60,289 nucleotides of DNA from contig UQUQ01000012.1 of the NCBI GenBank assembly GCA_900544265.1, forward strand, positions 1-60,289, written 5' to 3'. The first letter of the stretch is position 1. The number at the start of each line of letters is the position of its first letter. Under the pieces are notes generated by a model. The model did no database searches, was not told the origin of the DNA, and saw only the letters and a program-made list of their open reading frames with translations. This DNA comes from an uncultured Alistipes sp. (GTDB taxonomy: Bacteria > Bacteroidota > Bacteroidia > Bacteroidales > Rikenellaceae). The position numbers and the translations under genes are program-made. Positions 28,398 through 37,607 of this stretch are shown here, piece by piece.

Positions 28398-31300
28398 TCA
28401 GTCAATCGAGTTGAGCAGGTCGACCTTGCCGTCGTTCACCAGTTTGAGGATTAGCTCTCCGAAGAGGGTGTTCTGCCAGGCGAACCAGGCGCGCGTGAAG
28501 TCGGCGGCGTCGTGACGCGAGAAGGACTCGTGCATGAAGCCCGTGCCGGCGTCGGTGGTCATCAGGGCGATGATGCAGTCGCGGATCTCGGCGTCGTCGG
28601 TCGAGGTGAAGGCGCGCATCATGATGCTCATCGGCCAGATCATCTCCACGCCGATGTGCGGGCCGCCGATGCCCTCGCCTGCCGGGCCGCGCCAGAAGTA
28701 GGGGTTGTCGGTGCTCCAGACGAAGCGGCGCGTATTCTCGTAGACGGGGTCCGTGCGCTCGACATCGCCCAGGTAGGGCATGGCCAGCAGCGACGGCACG
28801 TTGGCGTCGTCCATGAGCTGCACGCTGCCGAATCCGTCGACCTCGAAGGCGTAGATCTTCCCGTAGACGGGATGCTCGACGACGGCATACTGCTGCAGGG
28901 CGGCAGCCACCTCGTCGGCCAGGGCCGTGCAGCCGGCGGCAAGTTCCTGCTCGCCGTTGACCGTCGAGAGAATCTCGGCAGCCTTGCGCAGCGACGAGAC
29001 GGCCATGAAGTTCGACGGCACGAGGAACCCGAAGGTCGTGGCGTCATCCGACGGACGGAAGGCCGACGAAATGAGCCCCACGGGCTTCACCGGATTGCCG
29101 CGCCCCACGTGGCAGCGCGTGTCGAGCTGACGGTCCGTGACGCGCAGGAAGGTGTAGTCGCCCGGGCCCTCCTTCATCTGCTGGTCGCGCAGCGTCGCGA
29201 GGATGTTGCGTATGGCCTCCACCCACTCCGCATCGAAGACCGACTCATCGCCCGTGGTCTTCCAGTAGTGGTGCGCCAGGCGGATCGGATAGCAGTGCGA
29301 GTCGATCTCCCACTTGCGCTCGAAGACCCACGGGTCCTGCACGTGGCCCGGGTAGCCGACATCCTCACCGGCACCCGTCGGGCCGTCGTTGAAGGCGTTG
29401 GCATAGGGGTCGATGTTGATCAGGCGGAACTGCCGGCGGATCACCCCGGCAATCATCTTCTGCAGCGCGGGATCATTGCCGCACAGCTGCACGTAGGGCC
29501 ACACCTGGGCACCCGAGTCGCGCAGCCACATGGCCGGGATGTCGCCCGTGTAGACATAGGTGTCGGGATTGCCCTCCTCGTCCTCGCGGTAGTGCACCGT
29601 CGTGTCGAGCGTATTGGGGAAGCAGTTGGCGAACATCCAGCGCAGGCGCTCGTTGGTCAGCAGGCCGCACACGCGGGCGATCTCCTGCTCGACGGCTTCC
29701 GAGCAGAAGAGCCGCTCTTCCGCCGCAGGCCGCTGGTCGGCATACTGCTCCGGCTCCTCGGGGCAGTACCACACGTGGGGCTCGTCGTCCATCTCGAAGC
29801 GCAGCTCGCCGCCCGCCATCACCTCCGCATGCCCGATCCAGGGCTTCGTGTAAGGACGTCCGTTGAGCCATACGCGGCGGATGTACTTGTTCTCCGACGA
29901 GTTGTTCTCGGCCACGATCGTGAAGGTGCCGCCCGGCACCGCGATCTCCGCGCGGTCGAAGAGCGGCGACCCGAACCAGTAGCGGCCGCCCGCCGGCTCG
30001 ACCTCGTACATGCCAAGCGACGAGAGAATGTACCAGGCCGACATCTGGCCCACATCCTCGTTGCCCGACAGACCGTCGGGCTGGTCATGATAGAGCGTCG
30101 TGAGCACCTCGCGAACCTTCTCGGCCGTCTTCCACGGCTGGCCCAGCATCGTGTAGAGGTAGAGGATGTGGTGGCTCGGCTCGTTGCCGTGGGCATACTG
30201 CCCGATCAGGCCCGAAATGTCGGGCGAGGTCTCGGCCCCCTCGATCACGGAGCTCACCGTGAAGAGCGAGTCGAGCTTACAGAGCATGCGGGCCCGGCTG
30301 CCGAAGCAGGCCTCGAGCCCTGCGACATCGTGCGGCGCGAGCCACGTGTACTGCCAGGCGTTGCCCTCGCAGTAGTCGTCGGCGCGGTGCGTCGAGGCAA
30401 AGGGGTTGAAGGGCGTGCGCCATCCGCGGCGGCTGTCGCGTCCGCGCATGAAGCCCGTCGAGGGGTCGAAGTAGTTGCGGTAGGAGTGGCTCCGCTCCGT
30501 GAAGTAGCGGGCATCCTCCCCGCGGCCGAGCGCCTCGGCAGCCCGGGCGGCAGCGCCGTCAGCCAGCGCATACTCCATGTCGTAGGCCACCGCCTCGTTG
30601 AACAGGTCGCACGGAATGTAGCCGTACTTCATCCGCAGGCCGTTGCCGCGGTCGGGATTCATCGCCGTGCGGCGGATTGCCTCGAAGGCCCGCTCGCGGT
30701 CAAAGCCCCCGATACCCTTAACAATGGCGTCCGCGACAACCGGAATGCCCGGATTACCCACCATGCAGTCGGTTTCGTTGCCCCAGAGGTGCCATACCGG
30801 CAGGCGGCCCTGCTCGTCGGCGATCGCGAGCATCGTGTTGACGATGTCGGGCATGCGGTCCGGATGCAGGATCGTCATCAGCGGCATGGCCGCGCGGTAG
30901 GTATCCCACAGCGAGAAGGTCGTGTAGGTCGTATGGCCGGGATTGTGGTGCACGGCACCGTCGGCCCCGCGGTAGTCGCCGTTCTCGTCGCAGAACTCCG
31001 ACGGAGCGACCATCGTGTGGTAAAGGCCCGTATAGAAGATGCGCCTGGCCACCTCGTCCTGCGTCGTGACCTTCACCTTCGCGAGCTGCGCGTTCCACGC
31101 CGCATCGGCGGCAGCGGCCGTCGCGTCGAAGTCCCAGCCGGGAAGCTCCGCTGCAAGGTTCGCCTCGGCGCCCTCGATGCTTACGGGCGAGAGGGCGACC
31201 TTCAGCATCAGCTGCTCGCCCTCCGCCGTAGCGAAGTTCACGCGGGCATAGTGCTCGCCGACCTGCTCAAACGAGGTGAAGGGGCGCGAGAACTCGGCGA

Positions 31301-31937
31301 CAAACCACACGCGCTGGTCCTTGGCCCAGCCCGTGGAGTAGCGCCAGCCCACGAGGCGGCTGTCGCCCGACGGCTCGATGTGGGTCTCGGTAGCCTTGTC
31401 CCAGCAGCCGCCGTTCTCCAGGTCGAAGATCACCGCCGCGTCGTCCGCAGCGGGGAAGGTGTAGCGGTGGAAGCCCACGCGCGAGGTGGCCGTCATCTCG
31501 GCCGTGATGCCGTAGCGCACGAGCGGCACCGAGTAGTAGCCCGGACGCACGACCTCCTTCGTGCGGTCGGCATAGGACCACAGGCCCGAAGCGGGGTCCT
31601 CCTCCGTGCCGCGGGCGCAGGTCACCTCGCCCACGACGGGCATGACCGTCACGTCGAACAGGTCGCCGATGCCCGTACCGCTCAAATGCGTGTGCGAGAA
31701 TCCGATGACCGTGGAGTCCGACTCGTGGTAGCCCGAGGTCCAGTCCCACTCCTGCGGGATGCTCGTGGGCCCGAGCTGCACCAGTCCGAACGGCACGTTC
31801 GCGCCTACGAAGACGTGGCCGTGGCCGCCCGTGCCGATCCGCGGATCGACATACCGGGTCAGGTTGTCGTCGGCCGCGGGCTGCGCACAGGAGGCCAGCC
31901 CGAGAGCCGCAATGAGGAAAATTCTTGACAGGTTCAT
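28398..31937 (-). CDS. GH92-GH125 fusion, two-domain alpha-mannosidase
   Basis: 1179 residues in one uninterrupted frame. Lipoprotein signal (MNLSRIFLIAALGLASC, lipobox LASC). Residues about 25-720 are a complete GH92: VDPRIGTGGHGHVFVGANVP, GFSHTHLSGTGIGDLFDV, FSLWDTYRAAMPL, EGNAWQYTWLAPHDVAG, YAHGNEPSHHILYLY, GNEDVGQMSAWYILSSLG. After a linker (about 721-745) comes a complete GH125 (about 745-1179), the metal-independent exo-alpha-1,6-mannosidase family: TYVYTGDIPAMWLRDSGAQV, DVGYPGHVQDPWVFERKWEI, DDANVPSLLAMPYLG and IGVEMIWPMSIMMRAF with the presumed catalytic Glu. It could remove alpha-1,2/1,3 and alpha-1,6 mannose from the same glycan. It lies 3 bp after the upstream GH92 gene. Confidence 0.92.
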   Translation of the reverse strand: MNLSRIFLIAALGLASCAQPAADDNLTRYVDPRIGTGGHGHVFVGANVPFGLVQLGPTSIPQEWDWTSGYHESDSTVIGFSHTHLSGTGIGDLFDVTVMPVVGEVTCARGTEEDPASGLWSYADRTKEVVRPGYYSVPLVRYGITAEMTATSRVGFHRYTFPAADDAAVIFDLENGGCWDKATETHIEPSGDSRLVGWRYSTGWAKDQRVWFVAEFSRPFTSFEQVGEHYARVNFATAEGEQLMLKVALSPVSIEGAEANLAAELPGWDFDATAAAADAAWNAQLAKVKVTTQDEVARRIFYTGLYHTMVAPSEFCDENGDYRGADGAVHHNPGHTTYTTFSLWDTYRAAMPLMTILHPDRMPDIVNTMLAIADEQGRLPVWHLWGNETDCMVGNPGIPVVADAIVKGIGGFDRERAFEAIRRTAMNPDRGNGLRMKYGYIPCDLFNEAVAYDMEYALADGAAARAAEALGRGEDARYFTERSHSYRNYFDPSTGFMRGRDSRRGWRTPFNPFASTHRADDYCEGNAWQYTWLAPHDVAGLEACFGSRARMLCKLDSLFTVSSVIEGAETSPDISGLIGQYAHGNEPSHHILYLYTMLGQPWKTAEKVREVLTTLYHDQPDGLSGNEDVGQMSAWYILSSLGMYEVEPAGGRYWFGSPLFDRAEIAVPGGTFTIVAENNSSENKYIRRVWLNGRPYTKPWIGHAEVMAGGELRFEMDDEPHVWYCPEEPEQYADQRPAAEERLFCSEAVEQEIARVCGLLTNERLRWMFANCFPNTLDTTVHYREDEEGNPDTYVYTGDIPAMWLRDSGAQVWPYVQLCGNDPALQKMIAGVIRRQFRLINIDPYANAFNDGPTGAGEDVGYPGHVQDPWVFERKWEIDSHCYPIRLAHHYWKTTGDESVFDAEWVEAIRNILATLRDQQMKEGPGDYTFLRVTDRQLDTRCHVGRGNPVKPVGLISSAFRPSDDATTFGFLVPSNFMAVSSLRKAAEILSTVNGEQELAAGCTALADEVAAALQQYAVVEHPVYGKIYAFEVDGFGSVQLMDDANVPSLLAMPYLGDVERTDPVYENTRRFVWSTDNPYFWRGPAGEGIGGPHIGVEMIWPMSIMMRAFTSTDDAEIRDCIIALMTTDAGTGFMHESFSRHDAADFTRAWFAWQNTLFGELILKLVNDGKVDLLNSID

Positions 31938-31940
31938 CTG

Positions 31941-34199
31941 TTATTTGTTCGTTTCGTTGTTGAGTTCAAAGGTCAGTGTGCCGCCACGCAGCAGTTCGTC
32001 GTGCGTGAGGCGGTATTTCGACAGCGGACGGCCGCCGAGCGTCATCCGCCGGATGTAGCCCTCGCCGTGCTTCTCGATCGTGAGCGTACCCTGCGGCGTG
32101 TCGATCTCCGCCCGGTCGAATGTCGGGGCCGTCAGCGTATAGACCGCCTCGCCCGGACAATCGGGATAGAAGCCCAGCATCGTGAAGACCGCCCAGGCCG
32201 ACATCGTGCCCGTGTCGTCGTTGCCCGGGATGCCGTCGGGCTCGACCGTGAAGTAGCGCTCCAGCAGACGCCGCGTCTCGCGCTGCGTGCGCCACGCCTC
32301 ACCGGGGAAGCGGCTGAAGAGGTACGCATAGGCGATGTCGGGTTCGTTCGCCGGATCGTAGAGGCCCTCGTCGAAGACCATTTGCAGCTTCTCGACGAAG
32401 CGTTTGCGTCCGCCCATGAGCCGGACCAGCCCCTCGACGTCGTGCGGCACGTAGAACGTGTAGTTCCAGGACGACCCTTCGTGGAAGCCGGGCGCCGCCG
32501 AGAAGTTCTCGCCGGCCTTCGGATCGAAGGGTGTGAGGAACGACCCGTCGGGCAGGATCGGTCGCAGCGTGCCGTACTCCCTGTCGTAGTAGTGGCGGTA
32601 TCCGAGCGAGCGTTCGCGGAACAGGCGTGCATCCTCGCGGTGGCCGAGCGAGTCGGCCAGCCGGGCCAGCGCCGCATCGGCGACGTAGTACTCCAGCGCG
32701 TGCGAGACGGAAACGTCGCCGGCCAGGTCCTGCGCATAGAAGCCCAGCGGGATGTAGCCCCGCTCGATGTAGGGGTCGATATCGGGTCGCAGGAGGTTCT
32801 GCGCGCCGGGCGTCGTCGCCGACTTGCGGAAGGCCTCGTAGGCGGTCTCGATGTCGAAGTCGCGCAGCCCCTTCATCCACGTGTCCGTGATGACCGGGAT
32901 GGCCGGGTCGCCCTCCATCGTGAAGGTCTCGCGCCCGTAGAGTTCCCAGCGGGGCATCCAGCCCCACTCGCGGTAGATGTCGATCATCGAACGCACCATC
33001 TCCACCTGCCGCTCGGGGTAGACCAGCGTCAGCAGCTGGTGCACGTTGCGGTAGGTATCCCACAGCGAGAAGACCGTGTAGCGCTCGCCCTCGGTGACAC
33101 CCACCTCGCCCGAACGCTCCATGAGCGGATACTCGCCGTTGACGTCGCTGAGCAGATTCGGGTGGATCAGCGTGTGGTAGAGCGCCGTGTAGAAGACGCG
33201 GCGCTGCGCCTCCGTGCCGCCCTCGACACGGATGCGGCCCAGATCGGCATTCCACCGTCCGAGGGCCGCCTCGCGCAGGGCGTCGAACGACTCTCCGTCG
33301 GCCTGCTCCGCCTCGAGGTTGCGGCGGGCATTCTCTGCCGAGACATACGAGATGCCCATGCGCACCTCGATCTGCTCGCCCGCCTGCAGGTCGTCGAACG
33401 TGAACCAGTAGCCGATGTCGTCACCCGCCAGCTCGCGTCCGTACTGCGTGTAGAGCTTGTACCTGCCGTTGTCGGGCGTCCATTCGGCCTCGACGCCCGT
33501 CATCTCCCGCTGCTTCTTCCAGTAGCCCGCAGCCGACGGAGTCTTCGAGACGCGCAGCACGAAGTAGACCGGAAAGACCTTCTGCGGGTTGTAGCAGAAG
33601 GTTCCCAGCAGCTTCATGCCCTCGATTTCGGTGGCGCTCACGCGGCGCACCATCGCCCCGGACTCGTTCGTCAGCCCCTCGCCCAGGTTCAGCAGCAGGT
33701 GCCCCTCGCCGCCCGGGAAGGTGTAGCGCTCGACCGACGTGCGCGGCGTAGACGTCGCCTCGGCGCGGATGCCGTACTTTGAGAGCGTCACGGCGTAGTA
33801 GCCCGGCGAGGCCTCCTCGTCGCGGTACTCCGAGCCGTAGTTGCGGTAGTCGACCTCCAGCTCGCCGGTCGTGGCCATCGTCAGCAGCGAGCCCATGTCG
33901 GGGCACCCCACCCCGCTCAGGGCGCCGTGGGCGAATCCCGTGAAGAACCGGTTGTGGTATTCATAGGGGGTCGACCACCAGCGTGCGTCCTTGTCGTAGC
34001 GGTTCAAATCCGACCCCATCACATTGAAGGGCACGACGGCCATCATGCCGTTCGGCACAACGGCCCCGGGATTCGTCGTCCCGAAGTTTGTCGTCCCGAT
34101 GAAGGGGTCCACATACTCGGCTGGAGTCTGCGCCAGGGCGGGCGCCGCACCCAGCAGGAGTGCGAGCGCCGCCGTCCGCAGCATTCGTCGCGCGCCCAT
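31941..34199 (-). CDS. GH92 alpha-mannosidase, periplasmic type
   Basis: 752 residues from [14 protein letters not shown]; the ATG shares its A with the TGA of the GH130 gene (TGATG at 34197-34201), so translation is coupled. MLR at 34184 is an alternative start. Signal peptidase I-type signal (LALLLGAAPALAQ) with no lipobox, unlike the fusion enzyme. GH92 landmarks: YVDPFIGTTNFGTTNPGAVV, GFAHGALSGVGCPDMGSLL, FSLWDTYRNVHQL, EGSSWNYTFYVPHDVEG and PGNDDTGTMSAWAVFTMLGF. EGSSWNYTF differs from the EGNAW form in the other two GH92 domains, which may mark another linkage preference. Confidence 0.93.
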   Translation of the reverse strand: MGARRMLRTAALALLLGAAPALAQTPAEYVDPFIGTTNFGTTNPGAVVPNGMMAVVPFNVMGSDLNRYDKDARWWSTPYEYHNRFFTGFAHGALSGVGCPDMGSLLTMATTGELEVDYRNYGSEYRDEEASPGYYAVTLSKYGIRAEATSTPRTSVERYTFPGGEGHLLLNLGEGLTNESGAMVRRVSATEIEGMKLLGTFCYNPQKVFPVYFVLRVSKTPSAAGYWKKQREMTGVEAEWTPDNGRYKLYTQYGRELAGDDIGYWFTFDDLQAGEQIEVRMGISYVSAENARRNLEAEQADGESFDALREAALGRWNADLGRIRVEGGTEAQRRVFYTALYHTLIHPNLLSDVNGEYPLMERSGEVGVTEGERYTVFSLWDTYRNVHQLLTLVYPERQVEMVRSMIDIYREWGWMPRWELYGRETFTMEGDPAIPVITDTWMKGLRDFDIETAYEAFRKSATTPGAQNLLRPDIDPYIERGYIPLGFYAQDLAGDVSVSHALEYYVADAALARLADSLGHREDARLFRERSLGYRHYYDREYGTLRPILPDGSFLTPFDPKAGENFSAAPGFHEGSSWNYTFYVPHDVEGLVRLMGGRKRFVEKLQMVFDEGLYDPANEPDIAYAYLFSRFPGEAWRTQRETRRLLERYFTVEPDGIPGNDDTGTMSAWAVFTMLGFYPDCPGEAVYTLTAPTFDRAEIDTPQGTLTIEKHGEGYIRRMTLGGRPLSKYRLTHDELLRGGTLTFELNNETNK

Positions 34200-35209
34200 C
34201 AGAGGATCGAGTTTTTCTTCGTGAACTCGATGATCTCGGGGATGTAGCCGAAGGCCAGCCCCGTCACCGTATCGGCGCAACCGTAGTAGATCGCCACGCG
34301 ACCCGTGGCGGGATCGTGCAGCGAGGCGCACGGGAAGGTCACGTTGGGCACGTCGCCCATGCACTCGTAGCTTTCGCGCGGCGAGATCAGATACGGACCA
34401 CTGCGGGCCAGCACCTTCCACGGCTCGTCGCGGTCGAGCAGCGCCGAACCGAAGGCATAGACATAGCCGTTGCACGAGCGCAGCACGCCGTGGTAGAACA
34501 GCAGCCACCCCTCCGAGGTCTCGATGGGCACCGGACCGGCACCGATCTTCATGCACTGCCAGGCCGAGAGTTCGAACGCGGCGGGCGCCATCACGTGGCG
34601 GTGACGGCCCCAGTAGGTCAGATCGGGGCTCTCCGAATAGAAGATGTCGCCGAAGGGCGTATGACCCGTGTCGCTCGGGCGCGACAACATCGCGTAGTTG
34701 CCGTTGATCTTGCGGGGGAAGAGCACGCCGTTGCGGTTATAGGGCAGGAAAGCGTTCTCCAGCTGGTGGAACGTGACGAAGTCGTCGGTCCACGCCACGC
34801 CGATCGTCGGGCCGTGGTAGCCGTTGCACCACGTCACGTAGTAGCGGTCGCCGATCTTCGCCACGCGGGGGTCGTAGCCGTAGACCCACTCCCCCACCTC
34901 GGGATCGGCACCCGTCAGGCGGATGTCCTCCTCGTCGATGTCCCACTTCAGGCCGTCGACCGAGAAGCCCACGTGCAGCCGCATGCGGCGGTTCGTGTCG
35001 TCGCAGCGGAAGACGCCGGCGTAGTTGTACGCTCCCTTGCGGAAGGGCACGACGGCCGAGTTGAAGATCGAGTTCGAGGTCGACAGCGCGTCGCGTCCGA
35101 TGATCGGGTTCTTCGAGTAGCGCCACACGACGCTCCGGCAGCCGGCGGGACGCTCCTCCCACGGCATGCCGGGCTGGGCTTCGCCCATGATTTCAAGTTT
35201 CGATTGCAT
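34199..35209 (-). CDS. GH130 beta-mannoside phosphorylase
   Basis: 336 residues, five-bladed propeller family with no signal peptide, hence cytoplasmic. Motifs: [97 protein letters not shown] and [19 protein letters not shown]130 enzymes split beta-1,4-mannosides with phosphate, giving mannose-1-phosphate. In an N-glycan locus the likely substrate is Man-beta-1,4-GlcNAc from the glycan core, as known for the Bacteroides enzymes. It lies 33 bp after GH20 and is coupled to the next GH92. Confidence 0.9.
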   Translation of the reverse strand: MQSKLEIMGEAQPGMPWEERPAGCRSVVWRYSKNPIIGRDALSTSNSIFNSAVVPFRKGAYNYAGVFRCDDTNRRMRLHVGFSVDGLKWDIDEEDIRLTGADPEVGEWVYGYDPRVAKIGDRYYVTWCNGYHGPTIGVAWTDDFVTFHQLENAFLPYNRNGVLFPRKINGNYAMLSRPSDTGHTPFGDIFYSESPDLTYWGRHRHVMAPAAFELSAWQCMKIGAGPVPIETSEGWLLFYHGVLRSCNGYVYAFGSALLDRDEPWKVLARSGPYLISPRESYECMGDVPNVTFPCASLHDPATGRVAIYYGCADTVTGLAFGYIPEIIEFTKKNSIL

Positions 35210-35242
35210 TGTGATAGATTATTTGGAATTTGTCTGTTCGTT

Positions 35243-37297
35243 TCAGCGGATAATGATCTCGTCCGTAAAGAGCCAGCCGCCCACACGGCCGTTCGATACG
35301 GCATGGTAACGCACGTAGCGGGCCTCGTCGGAGCCCTTCCAGGCGAAGGTGCGGTATTCGGGACGTTCCTCCTCCTGCGGGTAGTCGTTCCCGATGACCC
35401 CGAGGCTGCGGAAGGTCTCGCCGTCCGCCGAGACCTCGATCTCGACCCGCGCCGGGAGCCATACCCACGCCGAATACCACTGCATGAAGTCGGCTGCCAC
35501 CTCGCGGATCGGCTTTACGGCGCCGAGGTCCACCGTGACGTCGACGTCGCTGTTGAGGAAGCCCTGCCAGCGCTCGCCGTAGCTCCACGGCCCGCGCTGT
35601 CCGTCGGTCAGTGTCGCGACCCCGTCGGCCGGATAGGAACGGTGCCACGGCGTGGCGTAGCTTACCGGACAGCCGACGGCCAGGTGCTCGACAGGCTCCA
35701 GCGACTCGGGCCGCTCGCCCTCCTCGGATTCGAGGTCGAAGGCGTTGTAGCCCGCCTCGCGCGCCCGCTCGGTATAGATCAGCGCCCGGGTGCGGAACTC
35801 GTCGTAGTCGCGGCTCTTTTGGGGGCTCCACGCCACCTCGGCCAGGGCGAAGGCCCGCGGATAGAGCATGTATTCGGCCTGCTCCGGGGTCGGGATGTAC
35901 TCCGTCCAGAGATTGGCCTGCACGCCCAGCACGCGGTCGCGGCCCGCCATCTGCTCGGGAGCCGGATCATACGAGTAGACCTTCGAGAGGGGCAGGTAGC
36001 CCGTGAAGGCCTGCGGCTGGGTCATCGGGTTGTCCTGATAGCCGTCGAAATAGCAGTAGCTGCCGGGCGTCATGACGACGTCGTGCCCCGCGGCGGCGGC
36101 CCGGCGTCCGCCCTCCTCGCCGCGCCACGACATCACAACGGCATCGGCCGGGATGCTGCCGTCGAGGATCTCGTCCCAGCCGACCAGCCGGCGGCCGTGC
36201 GCCTCGAGGAAGCGGCCGATGCGGTGCACGGCGTAGGCCTGCAGCTCGGCCGGCGTCTTCAGCCCCTCGCGCTCCATCAGGGCGCGGCACTTCGGGCAGG
36301 CCATCCACGCGCGCGACGAGGCTTCATCCCCGCCGATGTGGATGAACTCCGAAGGGAAGAGCTCCAGCACCTCGGAGAAGACCCGCTCCAGAAAGACGTA
36401 GGTCTGCTCGTTGCCGAGGCAGAACTCCCCGCTCGTGCCGGGCTCGCCCGAGCACGAGAGCTCGGGATAGACGGTCAGCACCTCCTCCGAATGGCCCGGC
36501 ATCTCGATTTCGGGCACGACGGTGATATGCAGCGAGTCGGCCAGCGCCAGCACGTCGCGCACCTGCTCCTTCGTGTAGTAGCCGCCCGAAGCCTCGGGAT
36601 CACCGCGGCGGGCATAGCGGCTGCCGCCGCGGCGCCACTCCTGCCAGGTTTTTCCGACGCGCCAGGCTGCCTCCTCCGTCAGCCGCGGATAGGCATCAAT
36701 GGCCAGGCGCCAGCCGGCGCCGTCGGTCAGGTGCCAGTGCAGGCGGTTGAGCTTGAGCGACGCCATCATGCGCAGCTGCTTCTTGACGAACTCCGCATCG
36801 AAGAAGTTGCGCGAGACGTCCAGATGCAGGCCGCGCCAGGCAAAGCGCGGATAGTCGGTGATCTTCTGCGCCGGGATGCGGTCGCCGTACTGCGCATGCA
36901 GCTGCAGCAGCGTCTGCAATCCGTAGAAGAGCCCCGCCTCACCGCGTGAACGGACCGTGATGCCCGCAGGCCGGATGGCCAGCACGTACCCTTCGGGAGA
37001 TTCGGGCAGCGAATCGCCCTTCGAGAGGACGAGGTGCAGGTAGTTTTTGGCCGCATGGCGTTTGCGCTCCTCGCGCACGCACTCGATCGGCGTCGTGCGC
37101 AGGTAACCGGCCAGCGGCCGGGCTATGGAGTCCGGGGCGTCGATCCACAGCGACAGGGGCTCATGAATCTTGAAACTGCCCGGATATTCGCGCACGGCGA
37201 CGGGTTCGGGAAGCAGCGCATTCTCCTGCGCGCTGCGTTCGCAGGCGCCGCACAGCAGCAGCGTCGCGACAAGAAACAGAAAGCGATTCGGGAACAT
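35243..37297 (-). CDS. GH20 beta-N-acetylhexosaminidase lipoprotein with C-terminal discoidin-like domain
   Basis: 684 residues from MFPNRFLFLVATLLLCGAC (lipobox CGAC). An in-frame ATG at 37450 would add 51 GC-rich residues before the signal peptide and is unlikely. Domains: GH20b (about 30-140), the GH20 barrel (about 145-490) with WRGLHLDVSRNFF, LNRLHWHLTDGAGWRL, VVPEIEMPGHSEE and the catalytic Asp-Glu in FIHIGGDEAS, then an F5/8-type-C/CBM32-like beta-sandwich (about 530-684). It releases terminal GlcNAc or GalNAc, here probably antennary GlcNAc. First gene of the second transcription unit. Confidence 0.9.
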   Translation of the reverse strand: MFPNRFLFLVATLLLCGACERSAQENALLPEPVAVREYPGSFKIHEPLSLWIDAPDSIARPLAGYLRTTPIECVREERKRHAAKNYLHLVLSKGDSLPESPEGYVLAIRPAGITVRSRGEAGLFYGLQTLLQLHAQYGDRIPAQKITDYPRFAWRGLHLDVSRNFFDAEFVKKQLRMMASLKLNRLHWHLTDGAGWRLAIDAYPRLTEEAAWRVGKTWQEWRRGGSRYARRGDPEASGGYYTKEQVRDVLALADSLHITVVPEIEMPGHSEEVLTVYPELSCSGEPGTSGEFCLGNEQTYVFLERVFSEVLELFPSEFIHIGGDEASSRAWMACPKCRALMEREGLKTPAELQAYAVHRIGRFLEAHGRRLVGWDEILDGSIPADAVVMSWRGEEGGRRAAAAGHDVVMTPGSYCYFDGYQDNPMTQPQAFTGYLPLSKVYSYDPAPEQMAGRDRVLGVQANLWTEYIPTPEQAEYMLYPRAFALAEVAWSPQKSRDYDEFRTRALIYTERAREAGYNAFDLESEEGERPESLEPVEHLAVGCPVSYATPWHRSYPADGVATLTDGQRGPWSYGERWQGFLNSDVDVTVDLGAVKPIREVAADFMQWYSAWVWLPARVEIEVSADGETFRSLGVIGNDYPQEEERPEYRTFAWKGSDEARYVRYHAVSNGRVGGWLFTDEIIIR

Positions 37298-37461
37298 GTG
37301 GAAAAACCGATTGCGAGGCCGACTGCCCGGCCCGGGGATTGCGGACGGTCCGGGATCGGAGGCCACTCCGCCACGGCTCCGTGCGGCAGGCGTCCGCACG
37401 CCGCGCAGCCGGCGGGAAGCATCAGATCGGGGTCCGTTCATTTTGTTCATGCAGTTTTGTC

Positions 37462-37469
37462 CAAAATTA
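37462..37469 (-). promoter_or_regulatory. -7 element for the GH20-GH130-GH92 unit
   Basis: Minus strand TAATTTTG, a perfect TAnnTTTG; TTTTTG lies upstream but only 12 nt away, so the -33 element is not convincing. Confidence 0.45.
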
Positions 37470-37503
37470 CGAATAAATACGCAAAAACGAGGCTTCGGGA
37501 AGT

Positions 37504-37545
37504 CAAAAAAACGGAGACTTTCCATTTCTGACAGAAAGTCTCCGT
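37504..37545 (-). terminator. terminator of the susC-susD-ENGase unit
   Basis: Minus strand ACGGAGACTTTC / GAAAGTCTCCGT perfect 12-bp stem (37511-37545), 11-nt loop, then a T-run of seven (37505-37511). It lies 63 bp after the stop of the 37608 gene. Confidence 0.92.
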
Positions 37546-37607
37546 TCGCTGTTCCGTCTGACGACTCCTTTACGGTTGTCGCTCAACGGGTTGCGTCATT
37601 CGTCGTG

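Larger units (their letters stand above)
37298..37607. other. spacer between the two halves of the N-glycan locus
   Basis: Holds the terminator of the susC unit (37504-37545), a -7 box (37462-37469) and a GC-rich stretch of about 160 nt that would be the leader of the GH20 transcript. No other gene. Confidence 0.6.

Noticed and set aside
37298..37450. 51-residue N-terminal extension of the GH20 protein
   Set aside because: It would bury the lipoprotein signal peptide inside the protein; start 37297 gives a normal lipobox.
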